61,035 nt of DNA from Rhodopila globiformis (GCF_002937115.1 NZ_NHRY01000274.1:1-61035), one strand, 5' to 3'; counted from the first letter of the stretch, positions 43,616 to 53,825 are shown. Notes: generated by a model not told the origin, from the sequence alone. Numbers and translations: made by a program.

Positions 43616-44650
43616 ATGCAGCTTGGCATCACCGTGGGTATGTCGGGAGCCCATCCGAAACTCGACATGGACATGATCCTGGAGGCCGAGCGTCTCGGTT
43701 ATTCCCAGGTCTGGACCGGCGAAGCCTACAGCACCGATGCGGTGTCGCCCGCCGCCTGGATCCTGGCGCGGACGACGAAGATCAAGGCCGGGACCGGCAT
43801 CATGCAGATGCCCGCGCGCACCCCGGCCTGCGCCGCCATGACCGTGCTGTCGCTGCAAGCCTTGTCCGGCAACCGGTTCCTGTGCGGTATCGGTCCGTCC
43901 GGCCCGCAGGTCGTCGAGGGTTGGCACGGCGTGCCCTTCGGCAAGCCGATGCAGCGGACCCGGGAATACATCGCCATCATCAAGCAGATCCTGGCCCGCG
44001 AGAAGCCGCTGGAATTCCACGGCGAGCAGTATTCCATTCCCTACGACGGCCCGGGCGCCACCGGCCTCGGCCGGCCGTTGCGCAGCATCGCGCATGGCGA
44101 TCCGAACGTGCTGTTCTACACCGCATCGATCACGCCGGCCGGGCTGCGCACGGCGGGAGAAGTGGCGGACGGCAACCTGCCGATCTTCTTCTCGCCCGAT
44201 GCGCCTGATGTCGTGACGGCGCCGACGCTGGAAGGGCGCCGGAAGGTCGGCAAGACCATGGATGGTTTCGACACCGCGCCCTTCGTGCGCGCCAGCATGG
44301 GACCGGACGTGGCGGCCTGCCGGGACGCGATACGGCCGGAACTGGCGCTGTATATCGGCGGGATGGGGGCGCGGACGAAGAACTTCTACAACGACATGGT
44401 CTCGCAGATGGGCTTCGAGGGCGAAGCGAGGACGATCCAGGACCTGTATCTCGACGGCAAGAAGAACGACGCGGCCGCCGCGGTGCCGGATGCGTTGATC
44501 GACGCCATCTCGCTCTGCGGTCCGGCGGAGCGAATCAAGGATCGCCTGCAAGCGTGGAAGGCGGTTGCCAAGGCTGGGCATGTCGGCACGATGGTGCTGA
44601 AAGGCTCCGGCATCGATGTGCTGCGCGTGGTCGCCGAGGCGGTCCTGTAG
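43616..44650 (+). CDS. LLM class F420-dependent oxidoreductase (TIGR03559-like)
   Basis: 344-residue second luciferase-like protein, with MQLGITVGMSGAHPKLD at the start, VWTGEAYSTDAVSPAAW, GTGIMQMPARTPACAAM and FLCGIGPSGPQVVEGWHG. It resembles the actinobacterial group often linked to CoA-ester or steroid metabolism. It begins 2 bases after the first luciferase-like gene and ends 45 bases before the FadJ-like gene, so all three appear to form one operon. Cofactor is inferred from family and context. Confidence 0.88.
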   Translation: MQLGITVGMSGAHPKLDMDMILEAERLGYSQVWTGEAYSTDAVSPAAWILARTTKIKAGTGIMQMPARTPACAAMTVLSLQALSGNRFLCGIGPSGPQVVEGWHGVPFGKPMQRTREYIAIIKQILAREKPLEFHGEQYSIPYDGPGATGLGRPLRSIAHGDPNVLFYTASITPAGLRTAGEVADGNLPIFFSPDAPDVVTAPTLEGRRKVGKTMDGFDTAPFVRASMGPDVAACRDAIRPELALYIGGMGARTKNFYNDMVSQMGFEGEARTIQDLYLDGKKNDAAAAVPDALIDAISLCGPAERIKDRLQAWKAVAKAGHVGTMVLKGSGIDVLRVVAEAVL

Positions 44651-44695
44651 CGGAACCTCCGCGCTTTCCCTGGCATCAGCAACGGAAACCTGTCC

Positions 44696-46804
44696 ATGAA
44701 CGAATCCCCCGTCGTCCGTCTGGAAAAGGACGGCGAAATCGGTGTCATCATCGTCAACTACCCGCCCGTCAACGCGCTCGGCTCGGGCGTGTCCGACGGC
44801 ATCATCGACGCCCTGAACCGGGCCAACGCCGATCCGGCGATCAAGGCGATGGTGCTGATGGGCGAGGGCCGCAGCTTCATTGCCGGCGCCGACATCCGCG
44901 GCTTCGGCACCGGCCGCAAGCGGCCGCCACTCGGCCAGCGCACCTATGATGTGCTCGACGCCAGCCCCAAGCCCGTCGTCGCCGCCATCCACGGCTATGC
45001 CCTGGGCGGCGGCCTGGAAAATGCCTTGGCCTGCCATTACCGCATTGCCGTTCCCTCCGCGAAAGTCGGTCTTCCCGAGGTCCTGATCGGCATCCTGCCG
45101 GGCGGCGGCGGCACCCAGCGGCTGCCGCGCGTCGTCGGGGCGCAGGCCGCGCTGGAACTGATCACCTCCGGCCGCCATGTCCCGGCGCCGGAAGCGGCGG
45201 GGCTGGGCATCATTGATGAAGTCCTGCCGGCGAATGCCAACCTGCGCGCCGCCGCGGTTGCCTATGCCCGGAAGATCGCCGATATCCGCCCGCTGCCGCG
45301 GGTCCGCGACAGGAACGTCACGGCCGAGCCTGCTGTCTTCGACGCCGTGCGCAAGTCGATCGCGCGCAAGGCTCGCAACCAGAAGGCGCCCTATAGCTGC
45401 ATCGCCGCCGTCGAGGCCGCCTGCACGCTGCCGTTCGACGAGGGCATCCGGCGTGAGTCCGAGCTGTTCGCCGAGCTGGAAAACGCGGACGAGGCAAAGG
45501 CCTTGCGCTATGCCTTCTTCGCCGAACGCGAAGTCGCCAAGCTGCCGGACCTGCCCCCCGACATCAAACCTTGCAACTTCGCGGCACCGGCCGTTGTCGG
45601 CGCCGGCACCATGGGTGGCGGCATCGCCATGGCCTTCGCCGACTTTGGCTACGACGTGAAGATTATGGACGCGGCGCAGGACGCGCTCGACCGCGGCATG
45701 GAGCGGATTCGCGCCAACTACGCCACCTCGGTGAAGCGCGGCAGCCTGGCGGAGGATGAGAGGCTGCGGCGCCTTGGCCGCATCCATCCGGTTGCCGGTT
45801 ACGACGACATCAGCGACTGCGACGTCGTGATCGAGGCCGTGTTCGAGCGGATGGACGTGAAGAAGCCGGTTTTCGAAAAGCTCGACCAGGTCCTGAAGCC
45901 GGATGCGTTCCTGTTCTCCAACACCTCGGCCCTGGACATGGATGAACTGGCCGCGGTGACGAAGCGGCCGGAGCGCGTGGCCGGCACGCATTTCTTCTCG
46001 CCCGCCAACGTGATGAAGCTGCTGGAGGTCGTGCGCCCGTCGAAGGCGTCGCCCGAAACGCTGATGACGGCGATGGCCCTGGGCCGCCGCATCGGCAAGA
46101 TCTCGGCCATGGCCGGCAACACGGATGGGTTCGTCGCCAATCGTTCGCGCGCTCCCTTCAACAGCGAAATGGTCATCCTGCTGGAGGAAGGTTGCCTGCC
46201 GGAGCAGGTGGACAAGGTGATGGTCGATTTCGGCTATCCCATGGGACCGTTCGCGGTGGGCGATCTCGCCGGCCTGGATGTCGGTGCGGAGGGACGCAAG
46301 CGGCGGGCGTTGGCCAACCCGAACTACCGCAAGCTGCCGATCGCCGACAAACTGGTCGAAATGGGCCGCTACGGGCAGAAGACCGGTGCCGGCTGGTACC
46401 GCTACGAGAAAGGCGACCGGACGCCGCACCCCGACCCGGAGGTTGCCGCGATCATCCGCTCGGTTGCGGCCGGGATGGGCGTGCCGCAACGAACCTTCAC
46501 CGATACGGAAATCCTGCACCGGCTGCTGTTCTCCTCGGTGAACGAGGCCTGCCGGATTCTGGAGGAGGGCAAGGCCTACCGGGCCAGCGACATCGACGTG
46601 ATGTGGCTGCACGGCTTCGGCTTCCCGCGTTATCGCGGCGGCCTGATGTACTGGGCAGACGGTATCGGCGTGAAGAGCGTGTACGCCCAGATCGCCGCCT
46701 GGCATCAGCAGTATGGCGATCGTTGGGCCCCATCCCGGCTGCTGCGGGAACTTGCGGAAACCGGCACGCCGTTCCGCGAAGCGAAGCCGGCGCCTTTCGC
46801 CTGA
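44696..46804 (+). CDS. Enoyl-CoA hydratase/3-hydroxyacyl-CoA dehydrogenase (FadJ/FadB-like)
   Basis: 702-residue bifunctional beta-oxidation enzyme. Residues to about 185 form the hydratase with ALGGGLENALACH and GLPEVLIGILPGGGGTQRLPR (two catalytic glutamates). From about 295 the dehydrogenase starts at VVGAGTMGGGIAMAFAD (NAD loop), followed by NTSALDMDEL and HFFSPANVMKLLEVV. A terminator follows the gene. No thiolase lies next to it. Co-location with F420-type oxidoreductases suggests a dedicated CoA-ester route, but the substrate cannot be told from sequence. Confidence 0.92.
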   Translation: MNESPVVRLEKDGEIGVIIVNYPPVNALGSGVSDGIIDALNRANADPAIKAMVLMGEGRSFIAGADIRGFGTGRKRPPLGQRTYDVLDASPKPVVAAIHGYALGGGLENALACHYRIAVPSAKVGLPEVLIGILPGGGGTQRLPRVVGAQAALELITSGRHVPAPEAAGLGIIDEVLPANANLRAAAVAYARKIADIRPLPRVRDRNVTAEPAVFDAVRKSIARKARNQKAPYSCIAAVEAACTLPFDEGIRRESELFAELENADEAKALRYAFFAEREVAKLPDLPPDIKPCNFAAPAVVGAGTMGGGIAMAFADFGYDVKIMDAAQDALDRGMERIRANYATSVKRGSLAEDERLRRLGRIHPVAGYDDISDCDVVIEAVFERMDVKKPVFEKLDQVLKPDAFLFSNTSALDMDELAAVTKRPERVAGTHFFSPANVMKLLEVVRPSKASPETLMTAMALGRRIGKISAMAGNTDGFVANRSRAPFNSEMVILLEEGCLPEQVDKVMVDFGYPMGPFAVGDLAGLDVGAEGRKRRALANPNYRKLPIADKLVEMGRYGQKTGAGWYRYEKGDRTPHPDPEVAAIIRSVAAGMGVPQRTFTDTEILHRLLFSSVNEACRILEEGKAYRASDIDVMWLHGFGFPRYRGGLMYWADGIGVKSVYAQIAAWHQQYGDRWAPSRLLRELAETGTPFREAKPAPFA

Positions 46805-46819
46805 CGGTCATCCGGTAGC

Positions 46820-46851
46820 GCGCCAGTCCCCGGCAACCGGACTGGCGCTTT
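46820..46851 (+). terminator. Rho-independent terminator after the FadJ-like gene
   Basis: Perfect 10-base stem GCGCCAGTCC/GGACTGGCGC with a 9-base loop, followed by TTTGTG, 16 bases after the stop. Confidence 0.8.
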
Positions 46852-47027
46852 GTGCGTGTCCGCCACGCAACGATTTTCGCTGGTTGCGGTGAGACACTGT
46901 GCAACACGGCGGGTCACGGGCATGGTAGAATTGTCGCCGGCGCCCACCCTGTGCGTGTCGATGCCGGCCACCCGGGCGGGGCAGCCCGCGGCGGGGCGGT
47001 GCGTGCCGGATTTTGAAGGATTTCTTG

Positions 47028-48596
47028 ATGAGACGCGGACTTCTTGCCGCCGGCCTGTCGGCGAGCCTTGGGCTTTCCGGCATGGCCCATGCCGAGTCGT
47101 TCAGGTGTCCGCATACAGGGGACAATTTCGTCTTTGGCCAGGCAGCCAACTTCGACACCCTCGACCAGATGACCTCTTCGACGATCGCGACGCGCAACAT
47201 CGCGATGAACATCTACGAGGCGCTGATGACCAGGGACGAGAACAACCACCCGATCCTGGAACTGGCGCGGGCGATGCAGGAAGCGCCCAATCATCTGACC
47301 TATACGTTCAGGCTGCGACAGGGGATTCATTTCCACAACGGCAAGCTTCTGACCTCGGCCGACGTGGTGGCATCCTTCGATCGCTACGCGAAGGTGGGCG
47401 AGCGCCGGAGCACGCTGGCCAATGTCGATCATTGGAGCGCGCCGGATGCCTCCACCTTCGTCATCCACATGAAGAAGGTCCAGCCGACTTTCATCGAGGC
47501 GCTGTCATCCTTCAGTGCCCCCATCGTCATCATCCCGGCAGAAGACCGGGACGTTCCTGCACAGCAATTGACTCATCCTGTTGGCACCGGGCCGTATCAG
47601 CTCGTCGAGTCCAGGCCGGGCCGTGTCGTGACGCTGAAGCGCTTCGATGGCTACCGGCCCAACACCAGTTTCCAGCAACGCACCGGCCTTGGCGGCTACA
47701 AGCAAGCCTGCCTGGATACGGTCACGTTCCGGATCATGCCCGAGCCGGAAGCACGCCTTGCCGGGCTGCGCTCGGGCGAGCTTCAGGGCGCCGAAAATCT
47801 TCCCAGCACGGCACTGCCGGATTTGCAGCATGACAAGGACGTCGCCGTACTGCCGCTGAAGCACTGGTGGATCCAGATCGCCAATCCCAATACCTCCACT
47901 CCGCCGACCGACAGGCTTCTGGTCCGCAAGGCGATCCAGGCCGCCCTGGACATGGACGAGGTCATGTCCGCGGCGGCTGACGGCAACTATCACCTGAACG
48001 TTGGCTTCCAGTATCCGAACCAGCGCGACTACTCGGACTCAGGGAAAGACACCTACAATCTCCATGATCCGGATCTGGCGAGGCAATACCTTGCGCAGGC
48101 CGGCTACCAGGGGGAGCCGGTCGTTCTGCTGACCAACAAGGACTATCCGTCGATGTACAACGCGGCGCTGATCGTGCAGCAGCAACTTCAGGCCGTCGGC
48201 ATCAACGCTCAGATGAAGGTGGTTGATTGGCCGGCATCCGTGCAGATGATGCAGAACACGACCGAGGGGTGGAATCTTTACTTCACCGCCTGGGGTACCC
48301 AGCCCGCTCTGGGCGCCCTGGCCACCATGCAGCTCCTGGTGCAGCCGAACGCGACCTACAAGCCCCTCGACGGCAAGGACGACCGCGACGTGCTTGCCGC
48401 CTGGAATGACATGAACACCCTGCCGACACCCGAGGGGCGTCAGCAGGCTTATGCCCGGATGCAGAAGCTGGTGCTGGAACGGGTATATGCCATCCCGTTC
48501 GGATCCGTTACCGAATTCGAGGCCGTCCGCTCCAACGTCGGCGGCTTCGTCCCGTTCCGCATACCGCGCATGGCGAACGTATGGCTCAGTCACTGA
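47028..48596 (+). CDS. ABC transporter substrate-binding protein, family 5
   Basis: 522-residue periplasmic binding protein of the oligopeptide/dipeptide (SBP_bac_5) type. It has a signal peptide MRRGLLAAGLSASLGLSGMAHA, ILELARAMQEAPNHLTYTFRLRQGIHFHNGK and VGTGPYQLVE, all usual for the family. ATG 47028 has AAGGA 7 bases before it; a TTG five codons upstream is the alternative. No permease or ATPase gene is adjacent, so it is an orphan here and must share a transporter encoded elsewhere. Ligand is not evident. Confidence 0.9.
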   Translation: MRRGLLAAGLSASLGLSGMAHAESFRCPHTGDNFVFGQAANFDTLDQMTSSTIATRNIAMNIYEALMTRDENNHPILELARAMQEAPNHLTYTFRLRQGIHFHNGKLLTSADVVASFDRYAKVGERRSTLANVDHWSAPDASTFVIHMKKVQPTFIEALSSFSAPIVIIPAEDRDVPAQQLTHPVGTGPYQLVESRPGRVVTLKRFDGYRPNTSFQQRTGLGGYKQACLDTVTFRIMPEPEARLAGLRSGELQGAENLPSTALPDLQHDKDVAVLPLKHWWIQIANPNTSTPPTDRLLVRKAIQAALDMDEVMSAAADGNYHLNVGFQYPNQRDYSDSGKDTYNLHDPDLARQYLAQAGYQGEPVVLLTNKDYPSMYNAALIVQQQLQAVGINAQMKVVDWPASVQMMQNTTEGWNLYFTAWGTQPALGALATMQLLVQPNATYKPLDGKDDRDVLAAWNDMNTLPTPEGRQQAYARMQKLVLERVYAIPFGSVTEFEAVRSNVGGFVPFRIPRMANVWLSH

Positions 48597-48708
48597 CGGA
48601 CGACCGAAGCGGGGCGATATGCTGTCTGCGCCGGCCTGCTTCCGGCATTATTCGGGTCAACCGACCGATCGCTTGATCGTTTCCGTTGCTGGCAACAGGA
48701 GCGACGCG

Positions 48709-48882
48709 ATGAAACAGCCACATACCGAACAATCGGTCGAGCACACTGAAACACAGCAGAATACGGGGAACCACAAGAAGCCGGGGGCTCCTGACGAACA
48801 CGGTGCCGACCGCTTTGGCGGCACACGGACCGGAGCCGAGAATGTCGAAAAGCGACCGGATGCCGGTGACCGGAACCCGTGA
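48709..48882 (+). CDS. Small hydrophilic protein, 57 residues
   Basis: Short frame starting MKQPHTEQSVEHTETQQN and ending DAGDRNP, very polar, with many Glu, Gln, Asn, Gly and no hydrophobic segment, so likely disordered. AGGAG precedes ATG 48709 by 7 bases, which is better than chance. It lies between the binding-protein gene and a bidirectional hairpin. No family was recognised; expression should not be assumed. Confidence 0.5.
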   Translation: MKQPHTEQSVEHTETQQNTGNHKKPGAPDEHGADRFGGTRTGAENVEKRPDAGDRNP

Positions 48883-48914
48883 CACCGTCGCAGCCGATCG
48901 GCAGGTAGAGGTCG

Positions 48915-48944
48915 GGTGAGGGACGTCAATTCTCGTCCCTCACC
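48915..48944. terminator. Bidirectional hairpin between convergent genes
   Basis: Perfect 11-base stem GGTGAGGGACG/CGTCCCTCACC with an 8-base loop, between the small hydrophilic gene and the stop of the VOC gene. No T-run on either side is strong, but position fits a shared terminator. Confidence 0.65.
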
Positions 48945-48954
48945 GGATCTCGGT

Positions 48955-49482
48955 TCAGCCTCCTTCCGCCATTCTGTTGGCTTCGATCTTCTGCCGGGCC
49001 GCTTCCCGGCGCTCGTCAAACTTGGCCAGGCGACGGTGCGGATTGGGATGCATTTCGTTTTCCGCTTCGCCCGGGCGCTTCTGCGATCCTGCCCAGCCAT
49101 GGGCGGCGATGTCGAAGACGATGCCCGACAGGTCGGTGTGCTTGACCTCGTAGCCGTCCGGGTTGTTCGGATCGCCCATGATCCAGGTTGCGCCGGCCGT
49201 GCGGGCCTGCTTCCCGGATGCGATCACGTCATCGACCCAGAAGCCGATATGATGCAGCCCGACGAAATCCGCGCCGGTCCCCTGCGACGCTTCATCGGAC
49301 TTGAAATGCAGGATCGCCAGGTTGACCACGCCATCGGTCAGGAACACGCCCTCGGCCAGCGGTCCGTCCAGTTCGGTCACTTCCTCAAGCCCCAGCGACT
49401 GCTTGTAGAATTCCGCCGTCTCCCACGGATCAGCGACGCTGAGCGCAACGTGACGCAGGTATCCCTTGCTCTTCGCGGCCAT
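48955..49482 (-). CDS. VOC family protein
   Basis: 175-residue vicinal-oxygen-chelate (glyoxalase-fold) protein. It has LRHVALSVADPWETAEFYKQSLGLEEV at the start and GLHHIGFWVDDVIASG later, with His and Glu positions that could bind a metal; the C-terminal 30 residues are a charged tail (RRLAKFDERREAARQK). ATG 49482 has GGGAG upstream; the frame is open to 49536. Function is unknown; such proteins include glyoxalase I and ring-cleavage relatives. It is convergent with the small hydrophilic gene and 80 bases from tyrA. Confidence 0.85.
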   Translation of the reverse strand: MAAKSKGYLRHVALSVADPWETAEFYKQSLGLEEVTELDGPLAEGVFLTDGVVNLAILHFKSDEASQGTGADFVGLHHIGFWVDDVIASGKQARTAGATWIMGDPNNPDGYEVKHTDLSGIVFDIAAHGWAGSQKRPGEAENEMHPNPHRRLAKFDERREAARQKIEANRMAEGG

Positions 49483-49561
49483 GGCCTTCGCTCCCTCGGT
49501 TGTTGTAACCGGGGAGTGTGACTCCGGCCCGCGCAAATCGGCAAGTTACCGCCGTTGGAAT

Positions 49562-50449
49562 CTATGCCTGCTTGCGCTCGATCAGGCTGCGCCTGATCTT
49601 CCGTCCGCGCTCCACCCTGTCCTCGATGTAGGCCGCATCGCCCCAACGGACGGCGCGCGCCATGGCCTGCGCGTCTTCCATGAAGCGCTGCAGCATCTCC
49701 AGCAGCGCCTCGCGGTTGTTGAGGAAAATATCCCGCCACATCACCGGATCTGACGCCGCGATACGGGTGAAGTCGCGAAAGCCGGAGGCGGCGTAGTTGA
49801 TCACCTCCTGGCGGGTTTCGTCAGCCAGGTCGTCCGCCGTGCCGCAGATGGTGAAGGCGATCAGGTGCGGCAGATGCGAAACGATTGCCAGCACGCGGTC
49901 GTGGTGGGCTGGTTCAAGCCGTTCGGTCTGGGCGCCGCACCGCTGCCATAGTGCCTCGATCTTCCGCACCGCCTCCTCATCCGTGCCAGGAATCGGCGTC
50001 AGCAACGTCCAGCGTCCCTGGAACAATTCGACGAACCCCGAATCCGGGCCCGAATATTCGGTGCCGGCGATGGGATGCGCGGGCACGAAATGCACCCCGG
50101 CGGGGACCAAAGGTCCGACATCCCGGATCACCGACTGCTTGGTTGATCCGACATCCGTCAGCACCGTCCCCGGCGCCAGATGCGGTCCGATCCGGGCCGC
50201 GAGATCAGCAAACGCCCCCACGGGCGCGCACAGCATCACGCAATCGGCCCCCTCCACCGCCATGGCCGGGTCTATCTCCACCCGGTCGGCGATGCCGAGT
50301 TCCATCACCCGGTCGAGGGACTTCTGCGTGCGCGCATTGACCACGATCTCCGCCGCGATATCCCCCCGTTGCTTGGCAATGCGTGCAACGGAAGACCCGA
50401 TCAACCCGATACCGAGCAGGGCGAGGCGCTTGAAGACAGGGTCAGCCAC
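49562..50449 (-). CDS. tyrA: Prephenate/arogenate dehydrogenase
   Basis: Oxidative decarboxylation in tyrosine synthesis. The 295-residue product has the NAD loop [10 protein letters not shown] (11-20), [23 protein letters not shown] (substrate loop) and [22 protein letters not shown] 50449 overlaps the hisC stop region, giving the family start [13 protein letters not shown]; the longer frame upstream is shadow of hisC. It is the last gene of the chorismate mutase-hisC-tyrA row. Arogenate use (TyrC) is possible and cannot be separated by eye. Confidence 0.93.
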   Translation of the reverse strand: MADPVFKRLALLGIGLIGSSVARIAKQRGDIAAEIVVNARTQKSLDRVMELGIADRVEIDPAMAVEGADCVMLCAPVGAFADLAARIGPHLAPGTVLTDVGSTKQSVIRDVGPLVPAGVHFVPAHPIAGTEYSGPDSGFVELFQGRWTLLTPIPGTDEEAVRKIEALWQRCGAQTERLEPAHHDRVLAIVSHLPHLIAFTICGTADDLADETRQEVINYAASGFRDFTRIAASDPVMWRDIFLNNREALLEMLQRFMEDAQAMARAVRWGDAAYIEDRVERGRKIRRSLIERKQA

Positions 50450-51536
50450 GGGATTGCCGCATGAAATCGGTGAACGCCTCGATAACCAGGTCAACCTCCT
50501 CGGTCGTGCCGACGGTGACACGCAGGCACTGCGGCAGTCCGTATCCGCCAACCTTCCGCACGATGATGCCGCGCGACCGCAGGAAGGCATCCGCGGCATT
50601 GGCGGCCTCGGTTGTTTCCAGATCGGCCAGCACGAAGTTCCCCTCGCTCGGCCAGACCTTGATGCCGGCGGCTTCGAGGCCGGCTGCCAGCCGCGGCCGC
50701 TGCACGGCATTGTGTTCCCGCCCTGCCTCGACCCAGCCCGGTTCGGCGAGGGCGGCGATCGCGGCGGCCTGGGCGGGAACGGACACATTGAACGGGCTGC
50801 GCACCCGATCGAGCACATCGACCACCGCCGGCGGCGCATAGCACCAGCCGACACGCATGCCCCCCAGGCCGAAAATCTTCGAGAAGGTCCGCGTCATGAC
50901 GGTATTGTCCGTCGCGTCCACCAGCTTCACGCCGGCGTCGTAATCGGAGCGCGTCACGTACTCGGCATAGGCGGCATCCAGCACCAGCAGCACGTCCGGC
51001 GGCAGCGCGGCGCGGAACCGGGCGACATCCTCGGCGGGCAGCATCGACCCGGTCGGGTTGTTCGGGTTGGCCAGGAACACCAGCCGCGTCGAGGCCGAAA
51101 CCGCGGCGAGCATGGCATCCAGGTCTGCCGTCAGGTTCCGCTCCGGCACCTTGATCACGCGGCTGCCGGCGTAGGTTCCGGCGATATCGTAGATCGAGAA
51201 CCCGTGCTCCGACATGATGACGTCCCGGCCAGGGCCGCCGTAGGACAGGCAGAGCTGGTAGATCAGGTCATCCGATCCGGCGCCGCAGACGATCCGCGCC
51301 GGATCCAGGCCCCAGCGCGTGCCAAGCGCCGTCCGCAGTGCGCCGGCACCGCCGTCCGGATAGCGGAAGACATCGGATACGACGGCAGCGATCGCCGCCC
51401 GGGCAGACGGCGGAACGCCGAACGCGCCCTCGTTCGAGGACAGCTTCACCGTCCGGTTGACGCCGGGAATTTCCGACACGCCAGCCACATACGGATGGAT
51501 CGTCAGGATCTCGGGGCGGGGTGACGGCGTGGTCAT
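50442..51536 (-). CDS. hisC: Histidinol-phosphate/aromatic aminotransferase
   Basis: PLP enzyme of class I/II, 364 residues. Lys220 in [15 protein letters not shown] is the PLP lysine; NPNNPTGSM (157-165) and DAAYAEY (188-194) are PLP contacts. Between chorismate mutase and tyrA it probably serves aromatic amino acid synthesis as well as histidine. ATG 51536 overlaps the chorismate mutase stop in ATGA and its stop overlaps the tyrA start. Confidence 0.93.
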   Translation of the reverse strand: MTTPSPRPEILTIHPYVAGVSEIPGVNRTVKLSSNEGAFGVPPSARAAIAAVVSDVFRYPDGGAGALRTALGTRWGLDPARIVCGAGSDDLIYQLCLSYGGPGRDVIMSEHGFSIYDIAGTYAGSRVIKVPERNLTADLDAMLAAVSASTRLVFLANPNNPTGSMLPAEDVARFRAALPPDVLLVLDAAYAEYVTRSDYDAGVKLVDATDNTVMTRTFSKIFGLGGMRVGWCYAPPAVVDVLDRVRSPFNVSVPAQAAAIAALAEPGWVEAGREHNAVQRPRLAAGLEAAGIKVWPSEGNFVLADLETTEAANAADAFLRSRGIIVRKVGGYGLPQCLRVTVGTTEEVDLVIEAFTDFMRQSRG

Positions 51537-52462
51537 CCGGCCGCTCCGCCGAGCGGCGAGGCATAGCTTCCGGCCACGATCGGCCTGCGGAGCACCGATC
51601 CCAGGCGGCCCAGCCGGGGATCGTTGTCGGTCAGGTACCCCTCGACCTCGATCAGCACGTTGGAGACGGACGCCCCATGCTGGCGCAGCACCACCATTAT
51701 CTCCGGCTTCAGATCCGCCGCCAGCAGTTCGCCGGACAGGCGGGTCCGGCTGATGTCGCTGTCGCATTCCAGGCCGAGGAACGACCGGTCGTTGCCGCTG
51801 GCGTCCGGCGGCGTGGAGGCCACGACGAGCGCCTGGGCCATGGGCGCGCCGTCCGGTCTTCTGTTCCAGAACGGCAGGCGGGCGATGATGTGCAGGCGCG
51901 GCTCCCGATGCAGCAGCGATACCCACCAGGTATCCCGATCCGACGGGAACGGCAGCACCGCGACGGATGCAACGCCCTGGCTGACATCCGCCAGGGCCTG
52001 GGCAGCGGTGCCATAGGCGCGAAGCGGCGTCAGGCTGCCGAAGTGCTCGCGTGCCAGTTGGGTCAGAGTGGCGCCATGGTCGGGATCGCAGACAGCCAGC
52101 GAGAGGCCGCCCTGCATGGAGGTCGTGCCTGCCAGCAACTCGCGCCAGATGCGAACCAGGGACGCCGGCGGCAGGGCGCCCCGATGGCGCTGCAACAGCC
52201 GCCGGATGATCGATGCTTCGCGCCCGGGCCGGAACGCCGCCGGCTTGCCGGATCGCGCCACATGTTCGACGACCTCGGCTCGCCGCATCAGCAGGTCGTG
52301 GATCTGATTGTCGATCCGGTCGAGCTCCGCCCGCAGCACAGCCAGGCCGCCGCTGCGCCAGTCGTCCTGGGAGGGCCGCTCGTCCTGGCCTGGCGCGGCC
52401 GGAGCGGCAGCAGAGGTCGAGTCAGCGATGGGTGAAACGGAGTTGGACATCATTCTTGCCAT
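51533..52462 (-). CDS. Chorismate mutase (type II) with extra C-terminal domain
   Basis: 309 residues. About 40-120 is an AroQ-type chorismate mutase helix bundle: [27 protein letters not shown] and the [13 protein letters not shown] segment that carries active-site arginines. The remaining 185 residues resemble a degenerate prephenate dehydratase/periplasmic fold plus an ACT-like end ([12 protein letters not shown]), but the TRF dehydratase motif is not seen. Start is uncertain: ATG 52462, or 52453. It begins the hisC-tyrA row and is divergent from metX. Confidence 0.8.
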   Translation of the reverse strand: MARMMSNSVSPIADSTSAAAPAAPGQDERPSQDDWRSGGLAVLRAELDRIDNQIHDLLMRRAEVVEHVARSGKPAAFRPGREASIIRRLLQRHRGALPPASLVRIWRELLAGTTSMQGGLSLAVCDPDHGATLTQLAREHFGSLTPLRAYGTAAQALADVSQGVASVAVLPFPSDRDTWWVSLLHREPRLHIIARLPFWNRRPDGAPMAQALVVASTPPDASGNDRSFLGLECDSDISRTRLSGELLAADLKPEIMVVLRQHGASVSNVLIEVEGYLTDNDPRLGRLGSVLRRPIVAGSYASPLGGAAG

Positions 52463-52649
52463 TGAAGGGCCGCAGACTTAGCGGATGCGCATCGGTCTGC
52501 AAACCCATTCGCTATGTTGTGGCGAATTCATGAAACCGGCAGTACGCCCGGCGCCCGGGCCTGACCAGATCGTCGGAAGCTCGAATCACTGGATGATTGT
52601 CGGCAGCACGGTTGCGAGCAAGGCCCACAGGTCCTATTCAGGCGCCGCG

Positions 52650-53825
52650 ATGGATCAATCTGTCACACGCATGCACGTTCCTCATTCCCACGTCACATTT
52701 GACGATGGGATCGTCCTGGAGTGCGGGACCACCCTGCAACGCCTGACGGTGGCCTATCGTACCTACGGCACCCTGAACGCCGATCGCTCGAATGCGATCC
52801 TCGTCTGCCATGCGCTGACCGGGGATCAATATGTCGCGGAGCGGCATCCCGTGACCGGGAAGCCCGGCTGGTGGGAGGCTGTCGTCGGACCCGGGCGCCC
52901 GATCGACACCGACCGGTTTTTCGTCATTTGCCAGAACGTCCTGGGCGGCTGCATGGGCAGCACCGGCCCCCTGAGCTATCGCGAGAACCCCGACGGCACC
53001 CAGACCGACGAGCCATGGGGCACCGATTTCCCGCCGGTCACCATCCGGGACATGGTGCGCGCGCAGAAGCGGCTGGTTGATCATCTGGGGATCAAGCGGC
53101 TGTTCGCGGTCCTCGGCGGCTCCATGGGGGGGATGCAGGCCCTGCAATGGGCCGCGCTGTATCCGGACCAGGTCTTCGCCGCCCTGCCGATCGCCACCGC
53201 GTCCTATCATTCGGCGCAGAATATCGCCTTCCATGAGGTCGGGCGGCAGGCGATCTTCGCCGATCCGGACTGGCGCAACGGCCGGTACTGGGAGAGCGGG
53301 CTGATTCCGGCCCGCGGCCTCGCCGTCGCGCGCATGTGCGCTCACATCACCTATCTGTCGGAAGAAGCGCTGACGCGGAAATTCGGCCGGCGGCTGCAGA
53401 ACGCGCCCAAGGACAGCACCGAGGCGATCAATCTGTTCGGCGACATGTTCGAGGTCGAGAGCTATCTCCGCCACCAGGGCAGCGCCTTCGTCCAGCGGTT
53501 TGACGCGAATTCCTACCTGACCATCACCCGGGCCATGGACTACTTCGACCTCGCCGCCGACTTCGGCGGGGATCTGGCGATGGCGTTCAAGGGGGCGAGG
53601 ACACGCTTCCTGCTGGCGTCCTTCACCTCCGACTGGCTGTTCCCGACGTCGCAGAGCCGCGCCATCGCCCGCGCGTTGAACCGGGCCGGCGCGAACGTGT
53701 CGTTCGTCGAGTTCCCGACCGACAAGGGGCACGACGCCTTCCTGCTGGATGAGCCCGACTTCCACCGTGCGCTGGCTGGCTTCCTGCGCGGCTGCGCCAT
53801 TCATGCGGGGCTGCAGCGCCTATGA
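52650..53825 (+). CDS. metX: Homoserine O-acetyltransferase
   Basis: Activates homoserine for methionine synthesis. The 391-residue alpha/beta hydrolase has [12 protein letters not shown] with nucleophile Ser158, [20 protein letters not shown], and the later Asp (FTSDWLFP) and His ([10 protein letters not shown]) of the triad. ATG 52650 gives the usual lead; the frame is open to 52485. No SAM riboswitch was recognised in the 187 bases upstream. The stop overlaps metW by 4 bases. Acyl specificity (acetyl versus succinyl) cannot be read by eye. Confidence 0.94.
   Translation: MDQSVTRMHVPHSHVTFDDGIVLECGTTLQRLTVAYRTYGTLNADRSNAILVCHALTGDQYVAERHPVTGKPGWWEAVVGPGRPIDTDRFFVICQNVLGGCMGSTGPLSYRENPDGTQTDEPWGTDFPPVTIRDMVRAQKRLVDHLGIKRLFAVLGGSMGGMQALQWAALYPDQVFAALPIATASYHSAQNIAFHEVGRQAIFADPDWRNGRYWESGLIPARGLAVARMCAHITYLSEEALTRKFGRRLQNAPKDSTEAINLFGDMFEVESYLRHQGSAFVQRFDANSYLTITRAMDYFDLAADFGGDLAMAFKGARTRFLLASFTSDWLFPTSQSRAIARALNRAGANVSFVEFPTDKGHDAFLLDEPDFHRALAGFLRGCAIHAGLQRL

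Noticed and set aside
43502-46705. 1067-codon open frame antisense to the luciferase-like and FadJ-like genes
   Set aside because: It is the complement of well-supported genes; its residues are rich in Arg, His, Gly and Ala as expected from GC-rich antisense reading, with no family motif.
52463-52649. SAM riboswitch upstream of metX
   Set aside because: Expected in some alphaproteobacteria, but no SAM-II or other SAM-sensing consensus could be matched by eye.
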